DNA from: Pyropia haitanensis
Taxonomy: Eukaryota > Rhodophyta > Bangiophyceae > Bangiales > Bangiaceae
DNA: 64,000 nucleotides
Assembly (NCBI GenBank): GCA_008729055.1
Contig: SDUX01000105.1
Span: 45,120-109,119 of the forward strand
Direction: 5' to 3'
The position numbers and the translations under genes were made by a program. The number at the start of each line of letters is the position of its first letter. Position 1 is the stretch's first letter. Below the pieces are notes generated by a model, which saw only the letters and a program-made list of their open reading frames with translations, was not told the DNA's origin and made no database searches. Shown here one piece after another: positions 21,827-32,600 of the stretch.

Positions 21827-22925
21827 AGATCCGCGACCTCGAAATCGCCCATTCCAGCGCGCCTGCATAGATAAATCGTTGTCTCGGTGCCTACGGATGA
21901 AGCGTTTTTTGCCTTTCTGTCCTCTTGCAAGCGTATGCGGCACTTTCACCAAGCGCTCGCTGACGGTCCAGTTTCCTTGCACCTCTCGGAAGGTCCTTGG
22001 GGAGTTTATTTTCTGCTGGGGGTGTTCTGGTCTCGTGGATGGGGGCCTACAAAGAGGCCCTCACAGCGTCACGGATCCCAGTGAGAGCACAACCAACCGC
22101 TCCACCCCCACGCCCTGACACCTGTTCGGGACTTTTTTTTGTCCTACGACGACGCCACGGCCGTCTCGACTTCGGGCGGACTCTCGATAGCCTACAATCT
22201 ATGCAGAGCGGTCTCGTTCCGTGCCCACCCACCGCCCGCCGAGCGGCGGCGTGGCGCGCCAAATGCACGCCTACTCCGGAAAAAGGCGCGCGTCACCACA
22301 ACCCAGCACTCCCCGCGTCCCTCCAGGCCTACTGCCGGACGTACGCACACGCGCACAAGCCCCCAAGCTCCACCTCTTCTTCCGTCAGAATCGCCCGTCC
22401 GTCCGTCGGTCTCGGGGGAACAACAGGAGGTCGGGGGGGGGGCAGGTGAGACGGGTGCCGCTGGCGCTATTCGCGCAGAGCAGACTCACTTTAGACGAGA
22501 CGATGGAAAAAGTACAGGTGGGGTGGAGGCGGGGGTGACACGAGGCGTCCTCACCGTCGCTGCCATTGCCGTGTTCGCGCTCATCAGCCAGCAGTCAGTG
22601 CAAGGGGCTGTTTTGGCCTCCACCCACACTCACCAGGGTGGCGTGAGCGGCAGAAAAGGAGGTTCCCTTGCTTGCCCAGGATGCTCCCAAGCCTCTCGCG
22701 TACAGACAGAGGCCAAGCGTGCTGTGGTTGGGGCCCTCCTCGAGAGAGTGCTGAACAAGGCACCTGGAGCGCGGGCGCGCGCGAAAAAACCCGTGCCCTT
22801 CGAGTCAGCCCCAGGTTTGGATGCACATGAAATTCCCCAAGGACAAACACGCCGCGCTGAGTCCGAATCTGCAGTCAAAACTGGCCGCAGAGGTCGGGAA
22901 CATACCGTAAACACAAGATGAAAAT

Positions 22926-22962
22926 GGGCATCAAATGATGCCCAGGGCATCAAATGATGCCC
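22926..22962. repeat. Right pair of GGGCATCA-AA-TGATGCCC hairpins
   Basis: Two exact copies of the 18-nt palindromic unit separated by one base (22926-22943, 22945-22962), immediately inside the right terminal inverted repeat. Confidence 0.9.
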
Positions 22963-22982
22963 ACGGTAGAATAGACACTAGT

Positions 22983-23736
22983 AGGGGAACGCGGTGAAAA
23001 GGGCGGGAGAGGCGACGGCCACCACGGGGCGACCGGCACCGCCGTCGCGGCCGTCCCGTCTCGGCCGCCTCGCCGCCTCCCCGACTGGCGCGCCTCGCCA
23101 TACGTGCGGCCTACCCGTTCCGTTTTTAACGGCGACTCCGCAGCACGGTCGCCCCCCACCCGCCCCGGTGGGTCGGTTCGAACGGCCGCCCAGAGCCCAT
23201 TCACGCATACATCGACTCAGTATGAGACTTAAACGGACTGTCATATAAAGCAACTCAACTGAGCCAGGAAGCGACTCAAGGCTGGCTCACATCCGAGACG
23301 CCCCACGAGACCCGTCTCAGATCTGGGATCTGGGACAGCTAGGGGACAGGAATTCATCGGCTCGCATTGAGCAGAATTGACGTCCACGCAACCGGGACCA
23401 GCATCGCGCGCGATTCTCCGTTCAAGCCTCGTCGTGTGCGCGCCGACTCTTCGTCTTGCCCATGGCGCTTGCAGCGTCGGGCCTGCGTGTGCGTCCGTGC
23501 TCGTCCCCGGTAGCTTGCAGTCGCCAAGAGTCCTTCTGCGTCGCGTCGAACAGCTACCGGGTGGCGCTGACTGCCCTGCCCCGCCCCCCGCACTCCCTCT
23601 TTTGCCGCCCCTGCTCTCCTCGCTTGCGCTCCTCGTCTACTGATCGTGATCCCCTCCTACCCCCTCCCTCCCCTCATCTTGATCTCCTCCCTCCGCCCTC
23701 ATCCATCTCTACCCACGCTTCATCCTCACCGGGGCC
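22983..23736. other. Spacer before the Harbinger-type transposase
   Basis: 750 bp. 23200-23400 is of balanced composition, and the last 150 bp before the ATG is pyrimidine-rich, as in a 5' UTR or core promoter. It may contain the left end of the transposon, but no terminal repeat can be fixed with confidence. Confidence 0.5.
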
Positions 23737-25668
23737 ATGGCTACACTGCCGCGCGAGATGCTTGACGCACTACGGGCCGCTGGGCGCACGGACGCGGACC
23801 AAAACGAGGCTGTCGACGTGCTTGCTGTGCAAGAAGCCGCGCCTGGGCTGGTTGACCTGCGTGAAGGTGATCCTCCCCTAGACTGGGTAGAGGGGGTGGT
23901 GGACCTGCTCGAGGCGCTGGAGCCCGGTGAGAGAGAGGAGTGGGACCACCTGCGTGGCGCTCTGCGCACCTTTTCGTTGGTCTCGGTGGGGGGTGCGGGG
24001 GGGGGGGGGGGGCTCATGCGTCAGACCTGTTCGACCTGTGTGAGTTGGCCGAATTAGCAACCATTTGTGGGCAGGCAAACAGGTGTGCACCGCGTGCACG
24101 CGACCTCGTGGGTCGGTTTTTTTTGAAGAGCATTGAGCAGGGTGCTTTTTTCCGCGACGTGCGCATGACGCCCGCCCACTTTGATGAGTTGGTGGCACTT
24201 GCAACGCCGTACTTGCCCGTCGGGACTCGGGGGCCTGCTGCCATTCCCCCTCGGTGGAGGTTCTTCGCTGTTTTGTTCTGGCTTGCTCAGGGCGGACGGC
24301 AGCGAGTGGTGGCGCGCGCGGTCGATGTTGCCGAGTCCACGTTTTGCAAGTTTTGCACCCCCGTGGTGGAGGCGTTACGGCGTGCCCTCCCTGCCCCCGC
24401 CTGGCCTGACAAGCACGAGCGCAAGAAGATTGGGCTCGACTTCTCGCGGCTCACGGGCGGCAATCACGCTGCGTGACGCGGCCTGTACGTACCATATGTG
24501 ATGCGATTTTGTTTTTCGGTTGCCGAGTGCGCTCGTCCATCCTGCCGTGACGTATGCATGTGTGTACACTCGTACACCCTGACCTGTGTGGTGTGGGTGG
24601 GTTGTCCCTTAGTAGCTGGAGCTAACGACGTTGGGTTTTCGATTCCTTTCTTGCTCTTTGGCCTGCTCTGGTTGTAGGTGCGGGGCCGTTGACGGTTGTC
24701 ACACCCCTCTGCTCACACAGTTTGGTGAGCATAAAGAGGATTTCACGGACCGCTATGCGCGTTGCTCCCACCTCTTCCTTGCCATCTCTGATACGCGGCT
24801 CATTCGGTACTTCGTGAGGGGCTTTCCTGGGTCGCATGGCGACTCAAAAGCCTTCAAGGAGGGCTCCTGGTATCGGGCGATGCTGGATGCAGGGGACACG
24901 CTACCCCCCTTGGAGGATGGAGAATTTATTCTTGGGGATGCTGGCTTTGCCTTAGCCGTTTTTTTGGTACGTCAGGTTCTTACCGGAGAGCACCACGTAC
25001 GGTGGCCATGAGCTTTGACGTGTGGGAGGAGAACGTGCTAGTGGGTATTGAAGGCGGGGGGGGGGGGCGGTCAGCCCATCCCCGCCGCGCGCTTGCGGAT
25101 GGCGAGGGGGCCCGCCCTCCCCGACCTCCCCCTCCCACATTGGCTAGACGCCGCACGCCCCTCCGCATAGGTGCCCCCGCCTCGCCGGGCTATCTGCCTA
25201 TCTCCAGATGGGGGCGATACCTGTCATGCTGACCGCACTTTTTGTGGAAGGTACTCCGCCGTGACCGTTTCGGATCCCCTTTTTCTTTCGCACATTACTC
25301 CTTTCCGAGAGGCAGACATGCATGGACCCAACGTTGCGTCCATGAGGCGGTTCAACCACGAACACGCGAAAATGCGGGTCGTGGTTGAAAATGCTTTTGG
25401 GCGGTTGAAGGGTAGGTGGCACGTGCTGAGGATGACGTACGCGCACCCTCAACTGGCCGCCAGTGTGCAGGAGGTGTGCGTTCTGCTCCATAATTTTTTG
25501 GAGGAGCGCAACGGAGCGTATGACGGCGAGGCTCTGGAGGCTGATGAAGAGGACCGTTACTCCTCGTCCGTAGCAGGCAATGAGGACTCCACGTCGGCGG
25601 CTGGAGCTCAGCGCCGCATCAAGCTGGTGAAAGCGCTGGGGCTGCCGTGGGTGGACGCAGCCACGTAG
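23737..25668 (+). CDS. PIF/Harbinger-type (HARBI1-like, DDE_Tnp_4) transposase, multi-exon
   Basis: Begins at ATG 23737 (MATLPREMLDAL). After a frame change in the G16 run 23997-24012 it continues into the HARBI N-terminal region: FFLKSIEQGAFFRDVRMT, FDELVALATPYLPVGTRG, RWRFFAVLFWLAQGGRQRVV, STFCKFCTPVVEALR. An intron (24473-24677, GT..AG) leads to CGAVDGCHTPLL, which holds the first catalytic Asp. GSHGDSKAFKEG and FILGDAGFALAVFL (second Asp) follow. A second intron begins at 24967 (GTACGT). The last exon (to 25668) has RRFNHEHAKMRVVVENAFG with the catalytic Glu, RLKGRWHVLR and VCVLLHNFLEE. All three DDE residues are present. The acceptor of the last exon is not resolved. The G-run indel decides whether the gene is active. 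Confidence 0.85.
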
Positions 25669-26275
25669 CAGATGGCAGCGGTTGAGGGCGGCCAGTGCTC
25701 GGGAAGGGGCGTACTGTGTGGGCTTCCACACAGGAGGTGGGACGATGTGTGGCTGCTACTGTGGGTGAGTGTGGAGATCCTTGAGTAAGGGGCGGGGTGT
25801 CGCGGCCGCCACTTGGGGGGGGGGAGGGGGGACGGTCATCAGTCCGGGGTGGGGCGCTGGTGGCGTGGTTGTTGTGGGGGGGGGATTGCACGCTTGGGGC
25901 GGGAGGGGGGAGCCGCTTCTACGTTGGTGAGGAGGCGGGAGGACGCTTTCGAGAGAGGGGGAATCCTATGGGGCCATTTTCTCGGTGGGATGGACAGATG
26001 CAAGCGCGGGCGGGGGGGTCAGCGTGCGCGTGCATCGAGGGGGTTGTTTATCGCTGGGTGCGCGCTTGTCAAACACGGCTGATAGTTGGTGGGGGAGAGA
26101 CCTTCTCTTTCTCGTCATAGGCCATTCCTTCTTTTGCAATCAAGAGACAAGAGCGCCACGGCTTGAATTCGAGCCACCAACTCACAGCCCACGACGCGCT
26201 TTCTCTGCGTACGCGTTCATCATATTCACAAGCGCTTGGCGCACGTCATTGGCCGACGTCCCACCCTGTTCCCCA
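25669..26275. other. Spacer between convergent genes
   Basis: 600 bp between the plus-strand transposase and the minus-strand interrupted gene. It contains several long G runs (25815-25835, 25880-25890). Nothing else is seen. Confidence 0.5.
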
Positions 26276-26624
26276 CTAGTCTGCTCCGCGCCGCGCTTGC
26301 TCTCCAGGTATTCGCGGAGGAGTCCCACTGCAGTACGTTTTTTTGGACTTTATGCGCCCCGGTGAGCTTGCCGCAATCTCGGCCGCGGTGGCCGTAGCAG
26401 AGATGTCGCGTACAGGAGCAGAAGGGCCAGGGGCTAGGAGGCTCTCAGCGTGGCCATCTGAGTCGTCTCCCCCTCCACTAGCCGTGCTTCCCCCATCCCC
26501 GTCTGACTCAGGGCCCTCCGCATGGTCTGCAGAGCCAGGAGCGTCGACGGTGGCTTCCGCTAGGCCGTTCACGCCACCGCTCCGCCTGCTGGCGCCACCG
26601 TCCCGGGCGCTCTCATCTCCGGCT

Positions 26625-26629
26625 GTGCT
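26625..26629 (+). repeat. Target-site duplication GTGCT (left)
   Basis: The five bases before the 5' LTR are GTGCT and recur directly after the 3' LTR at 33997-34001. Five-base duplications are normal for Ty3/gypsy integrases. Confidence 0.95.
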
Positions 26630-27490
26630 TGTAAGGATATGCCCCTTAAATCCCCAAGACTGGAGCCTAGGGGATAAGGACTGGGGCCTCTCCTTCCCTG
26701 TCCTTCTCAGCCAACTCCTTCCAAGACGCATCAACTCCAAAGTAATCTGGGGCATGCCGCGGTGTCCGTCCGATAATCTACTACTAACGGACGGTCAGCA
26801 CGGGAGCCGCGGATTGGCTAACCGACACTACCCTGACTCATCTGCCGACGGGTACAGTCTCCAACGGATCAACGGACTAACGGACCAAAAGACGAGCCAC
26901 ATCTCTGACGCGTCAGCAAGCCGGAACAATCTCCCCGTGGACCAATGGGAGCGACAAGACTTGCTGACCCACGGGAGATATTCGACCCGAAGACTGGCGT
27001 CTGCTTACACGCCTCTGAGGCTTTTCGGGTCGAATGGCGCGTGGGGCCAGCCGCGCGGCGCTACGAGCGCCGCACACCGTCCCCCCCCCGTTTGGGGCTT
27101 TCTGGTGGGGCGCCTTGGGGCGCACACGCCCACCCTTGCTTTGTTCTGGGAGCCCATGCTTTGTTTTGAGAGCTTTGATGCCGTCCACCGGCACGACGGG
27201 CAATCGCATGCTTTGGGGCACCCTGGGTGCCCCCCTGGGGGTATATAATGCGTGAGTGTGGGCGCCACCGGGAGAGACCTCGGGGGAGGAACGACAGACA
27301 GAGACACAAAGACCTCCTTTACCTTCGACCCCCTCGACCCTCACCGACGTCACGCCCATCCTCTTCCCCACCCCCATCACCGTCATCCCACCCGTCACCT
27401 TCCCCGCGCCCGGCATCCTCATTGGTGCACGGGTTGCTGACACCGGCGCCAGTACGTTGAGGGCTGCCCGTGTGTGGGTGGTGCCTCACA
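26630..27490 (+). repeat. 5' LTR of the chromovirus
   Basis: 861 bp, starts TGTAAGGATATG and ends GCCTCACA, so it has the TG...CA ends. The 3' LTR is offset by exactly 6506 bp. The only difference I find is G at 27149 against A at 33655. It contains a TATA box at 27242-27248. Confidence 0.98.
27242..27248 (+). promoter_or_regulatory. TATA box in 5' LTR
   Basis: TATATAA, preceded by a CCCCCTGGGGG inverted repeat, in the expected U3 position. The identical copy in the 3' LTR is 33748-33754. Confidence 0.7.
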
Positions 27491-27492
27491 TG

Positions 27493-27506
27493 TGGTAGCT
27501 TCAGGT
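27493..27506 (+). other. Candidate primer-binding site
   Basis: TGGTAGCTTCAGGT begins two bases after the 5' LTR. It starts with TGG, the complement of a tRNA CCA end. Which tRNA would prime is not determined from the sequence alone. Confidence 0.5.
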
Positions 27507-27727
27507 AGTTTGACTTCCTCTTGGCGGTGACGTTGCGATTCCGTCCTGGATTTGGCCCTCCCTGTGTTTGTGCACTCGTGCTGCCCCCTGTGTTCGGCGT
27601 GCCTCGGGCATTGTAATACGAACGCAGCGGGTTCCACGAATCACACCGAAAGAACACTGCCCTGACACTGCCCTGGTGGCCCCTGTCACGGTTTTTTTTC
27701 TTTTGGTCGACTGATTGTCGAAACCCA

Positions 27728-28366
27728 GTGAGTGCCAAATCAGGTTCGGAATTTTCTTCCTCGGCGTTGGCGGACGCCCCGACTTCCTCGGCGGCGACGG
27801 CGCGCCCCCCGACGGCGCGCGGCACCCCGGCGGCGCGCGGCACCGCGGCGGCGCGCGACACCGCGGCGGCACGTGGCACCCCGGCGGGCGCATCCACGTC
27901 ATCCTCTGTGGCGGCGACGGCCGCATCGGCGGCGCCAGCCGCATCCAAGCCCCCCCTCTCGCGCAAGGGTAAGGGCCCGGCCACGTCAGGACCGGCGGTC
28001 CCAGCCAACCGGCGCCTGCTGCTGCCCGCGCAGGATCCGGCCCGGCGCTACATCGCGCCGCCGGCCCCACGAATCGGCCACATCCGACCGACGACCGCGC
28101 GCGCAGCAGAGCAGCGAGAGCAGCGCCGGATCGCCAAGACCATCCCCAAGGGCAAATACGTTTGCAAGCCGTGCGGTGTGCGTTGCAACAGCGTGACAGT
28201 GCTGCGCGACCATCGCTGGTCGCGGCGCCACCGCAATACGGTCAACCGTCCAGCGACCCGCCCTCGTTGCGACGTGTGCGATCGCGAATTTGAGACGGTC
28301 GAGCACTTCGAACGCCACCAGCGTGGCAAGGATCACCACCGCACGCTGGCGCGCCGCACCGACTGA
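27728..28366 (+). CDS. Chromovirus leader ORF with two C2H2 zinc fingers
   Basis: About 212 codons upstream of gag in the same orientation. The first 110 residues are Ala/Thr/Pro-rich with a repeated RGTPAARGT motif. The C-terminus has two fingers with spacing C-x2-C-x12-H-x5-H, the U1/JAZ type: CKPCGVRC...H...H and CDVCDREF...H...H, ending RTLARRTD. This finger type binds double-stranded RNA or nucleic acid in other proteins; its role here is unknown. The open frame has no ATG. It starts near GTG 27728, preceded by a pyrimidine tract and CCCAG (27691-27727), so splicing from the LTR leader or a non-ATG start is possible. Such an ORF is not part of the standard Ty3/gypsy plan. Confidence 0.6.
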   Translation: MSAKSGSEFSSSALADAPTSSAATARPPTARGTPAARGTAAARDTAAARGTPAGASTSSSVAATAASAAPAASKPPLSRKGKGPATSGPAVPANRRLLLPAQDPARRYIAPPAPRIGHIRPTTARAAEQREQRRIAKTIPKGKYVCKPCGVRCNSVTVLRDHRWSRRHRNTVNRPATRPRCDVCDREFETVEHFERHQRGKDHHRTLARRTD

Positions 28367-28730
28367 CACCTCGCAACACCCCCCAGGATCTGTGCAAGAG
28401 ACGCGATTTTCCCCCTTTGATCCCCCCGCGTGGAAATCCGGCACGACCCGACTCGGGCCCGTGCGCGGCGGCCGGCGGGAAAATCCGATTGCGTGATTTG
28501 AGTCTTCGAATTCTGCTTCATCGCATCGCTTGTGACCCATCAAATAGTGTTGTCCATCTTTGGAAACGTGGTAGCCACGACGGCCACGCTTGTCCAGAGC
28601 TAGTGCAGCACTATTTTGCTTGGTCAAATTAACTTGCACATCTTGTAAGACTTGCCCCGTGCTCTGCCGGAGTAAGTCAAACCGGATCTGTTGGGTTAAT
28701 TTGATTGTTGCGGACCTCACCCAGGACGCA

Positions 28731-29609
28731 ATGGACCCCCCGAATCCTGCGACTGTAAGCCCGATTAATCCGGGAACGGCCTCAACCGCACCCTCCGCGG
28801 AGTCATGGAATCAACTTACAGCGTTCGTGTCGCAGATGAGCGCCGAACTCGAGGCTCATAAGGTTGAATTGGCGGACGCCAAGAAACAGCTGTCCGACGC
28901 CAAGGCTAAGGCCTCGAGTGGAGGCGCGACGACTGCGAGGCCGAATAAGCCCGCGCTGTTCTCTGGCAAGCCCGGGACAATTGAAGCATAGTGCTCGCAC
29001 ATGGACTCATATGTGCGACTGACTGACCCTGACGAAGCGTGTCGGATCGCCTGCACCTACCTGGACGGTGAAGCGTTCACCTGGTGGCATACCTACAGTC
29101 GGACGACGGCGGTCCCCGACTGGGCTACCTTTCGGGCTGCGCTCATCCGTCGCTTCAGCCCTCTGAACAAGACGCAGGCGGCGCGGGACAAGCTGCACTC
29201 ATGGCGCCAAATCAAGGACGTCGGGACGTTCAACAGGACTTTCCTGAGCGTCCTCTTGGACATCCCGGACATCACCGAAGCGGAAAAGATCGACCGCTAT
29301 AGCCGAGGCCTGAAGCGCGACATCTGGCAGGCACTGTGCCTCAAGACGTACACCGATCTTGAATCACTGATGACGGACGCCCTGCGCGTGGAAGCGGCCA
29401 AGGCTGGAGTGTCCCGTATCACCAGCAATGTTAACAGCACTTCTGGCAAGCCACCGACGATGGGCGTTGTCCCGATGGACATTTCCAGCATCAAGATTGA
29501 AAAGCTGACGCCAGACGAACGCCAGCGCTGCATGCGCGAGGGTCTCTGCCTTCGCTGTCGCGAGAAAGGACACATGGCTAAGGACTGCCCAAAAGGCCAG
29601 CGGAACTGA
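28731..29609 (+). CDS. Chromovirus gag with in-frame TAG
   Basis: Starts at ATG 28731 (MDPPNPATVSPINPG), has a predicted coiled coil (SAELEAHKVELADAKKQLSD), then KPALFSGKPGTIEA. A TAG at 28989-28991 sits where the gag family has Trp (the pattern EAW-x2-HMDSY), and the same frame continues CSHMDSYVRLTDPDEACRI, AFTWWHTYSRT and IRRFSPLNKTQAARDKL. It ends with a CCHC knuckle CLRCREKGHMAKDC. The capsid region and nucleocapsid knuckle are otherwise complete. Either TGG mutated to TAG after insertion or the stop is read through. pol follows in a different frame about 20 nt downstream. Confidence 0.9.
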
Positions 29610-29632
29610 AGCAGCAACAATCCTCAACATCT

Positions 29633-32600
29633 GTGAAAGACGCTCCTTCGGTTCCTGAAAATATGTCGTCACCATTTGAAGGCCCGCGACTCGGGCTTCT
29701 GCTTTCTACTGCTTCTGTCAATGGAAAAGTTGTTAAGGTGCTGTTCGACGACGGATCTCCCATCAACGTCGTCTCAAGGCGCCTCGTTACCTCCTTGCAT
29801 GTGAAAACGAAAGGAACGGACTTCGCGGCAAGCATGCCCGATGGCCGCTCCCATGTCCTCGCTGAAACCGTTGACCCTCTTGAGATTCACATCGGACCGT
29901 ACCAAGAGCGACTTCGGTTTGCTGTTTGTGAATTGAGCGCGTACGACCTCATCCTGGGAAAAAAGTGGCGCGATGACAAGGACGCCAGAATCAACAACAA
30001 GAAAAACAAGATCTCCTTCAAGTTCAACCACAAGAACATTTCTATCACTGCCTCCCTCAAGAAGCCCGAAGCTCTGATCAGTCGGCAACGCCTTGCTCGG
30101 GACCTCGTTCAAAGGTGCCCTGTTTTTGCCATCTACCTGCAGTCGGAAGATCCCTCTAGCACCTTCGACATTAACGCCATTACGATGGGACAAGGCGAAG
30201 ACAAGAAAGAAGTTCAAGAGATTCTCAAAGAGTACGCTGACGTCTTCCCAGACGAGCTCCCCGACGGACTCCCTCCTGAGCGCAGTCACAAATTTAGCAT
30301 CAAGCTGACCGATGACGCCCAACCGCGTCGTAGCGGAATTTACCGACTAGCCGAATGGGAGCTCGAAGAACTCAAGACTCAACTGGCCGGCCTCATAAGG
30401 AAGGGATTCATCCAACCAAGCACCTCACCGTGGAGCTCTTCCGTCCTCTTTGCGGCGAAGAAGGACGGTGGCTGGCGAATGTGCATCGACTACAGGGCCC
30501 TGAACAAGGCTACTATCAAGAACGCGTACCCACTACCACGCATCGACGACATCTTTGACCAACTGCGAAAGGCCAAGTACTTTACAAAGATCGACCTCCG
30601 CTCTGGCTATCACCAGATTCGCCTTGACCCAGAAACAATACCTTTGACGGCGTTTCGAACCAAGTACGGATTCTATGAGTTCACCGTCGTACCCTTTGGT
30701 CTGACAAATGCACCCGCGGTCTTCATGAACCTAATGAACGATGTCTTCCGACCCTATCTGTACGACTTCATCTGTGTCTACCTCGACGACATCCTAGTCT
30801 ACAGCGAAACTTACGACGATCACCTCAAGCACCTACGATTAGCACTCGAGAAATTACGAGAACACAAGCTCTACGCCAAGCTGAGCAAGTGCCAGTTCGC
30901 TCGAACTACTGTGGACTACCTTGGCCGCGTCATCTCCGAGAAAGGCTTCTCTATGGAAGACTACAAGGTCCAAGCCATCCGTACGTGGGCAACACCGAGC
31001 AGCAAAAAGGATGTACAATCTTTCCTCGGTATGGTCAACTTCTATCGAAGATTCATCAAGGGAATGGCTGCCGTAGCTACGCCGCTAACGAGGCTGACTG
31101 GGAATGTCGACTTCGAGTGGACACCCGACGCCCAGAAAGCCTTTGAGCAGCTGCAGGACCTAACGACAAGCGCACCGGTGCTAAGGCCTTTCGACAAGAG
31201 ATACCCAATCTACGTGTCTACAGATGCCAGCGGGTATGCTGTGGGCGCAGTCCTTGAGCAAGATGATGGACGCGGACGGCGTCCAGTGGCGTACTTCTCG
31301 TTAACCCTCAACATCCACGAGCAGCGCTACAGCATTCGTGAAAGAGAACTGCTTGCAGTCGTACAAGCTATCCGGCATTGGCGCTGCTACCTCTACGGAA
31401 GACCCTTTGAGGTCCACACCGACCATGAGTCCCTGAGATACCTAAGCACCCAAGAGAAGCTGAACGATCGCCAAGTCAAGTGGCTGGAGTTTCTGGACCA
31501 GTTCCAGTTCAAGATTGTCCCAATCAAGGGCACTTCGAACCCCGTGGCTGATGCCCTTTCCAGGCAGCCACAAGATGCTCCCGACAAGCACGCCCCCAAT
31601 CAAGACCTTCTTAGTCGCGTGCTGACCAAGACCATTGAAGAACTCCCCAAGAAAACTGAAATCAACAACCTCATGACCATCAACCAAAGAGATCAAGACC
31701 TTGCCACCTTAAGACAAGAGTACGACGCGGACCCCGAGTTTGCCGACCTAGTCAAAGACCCGGTATCTCCCTACCGGCTACACATGAGGTTGTTGAAACG
31801 AGGTGACCGTACGTGTATCCCCGTCGGTACTCTACGCCAAAGACTACTCCACGACTACCATGATGTCCCGTGCCAAGGGCACATGGGAGTCAAGAAAACA
31901 ACCAAGGTTATCTCTTCCAAGTACTACTGGAAGACAATGCGGAAAGACATCCAAAGATACGTACAAACATGTGATTTGTGCCAGCGGAACAAGGCTAGCA
32001 CCCATTCACCTCTGGGTCACCTCAAACCCTTGGACCCCCCGAGCCAACGATGGGCAAGTGTCTCCATGGACTTTATCACGCCTCTTCCTCTGACTCCAAG
32101 AGGCCACAACGGGATTTACGTCGTTGTCGACCGCCTCTCCAAGATGATTCGCCTCGCCCCTATGAAGCCAGACTGTACGGCGCCAGTCGCAGCTCAGCTC
32201 TACCATGATCACGTCTATCGACACCACGGACTCCCAGCTGATGTTGTCTGCGACAGGGACCGCATTTTCTTCTCCAACTTCTGGCAGTCGCTCACGGAGA
32301 TTCTCAAGGTCAAGATCAAGGCCTCTTCAGCGTACCACCCGCAAACCGACGGACAAACTGAGATCATGAACAAGAAGATCGAAGAAATCCTGCGAAACTT
32401 TGTCAACCATCACCAAGGCGATTGGGACCTCTTTCTGGTTGCTGCCGAAGTAGCCTACAACCGGTCGCCAAATGCTGTTACAACGTACTCCCCTTTCTTC
32501 CTGAACTACGGATTCGAACCTAAGACGGTACCAATGGACATCCTCGAAAACTCAGAGTCAAGCATGCCTGCAGTGTCTGACTGGCTAAGCGGTCTCCAAC

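Larger units (their letters stand above)
21762..22982. mobile_element. 1.2 kb non-autonomous inverted-repeat element with paired terminal hairpins
   Basis: The two ends are inverted copies of ACTAGTGTCTATTCTACC (21762-21779 and 22965-22982). Inside each end are two closely spaced copies of an 8-bp inverted repeat around AA, GGGCATCAAATGATGCCC: 21786-21803 and, slightly shortened, 21809-21824 on the left; 22926-22943 and 22945-22962 on the right. Because ACTAGT is itself a palindrome it cannot be decided from one copy whether it, or CTAG within it, is the target duplication. The interior is AT-richer than the host DNA. It has an open frame of 260 codons at 22139-22921 (no ATG at its start) that resembles no transposase, so a MITE-like passenger element is the best reading. 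Confidence 0.85.

Noticed and set aside
26630..27490. Genes called within the LTR
   Set aside because: All frames recur identically in the other LTR and are not coding; the LTR is regulatory.
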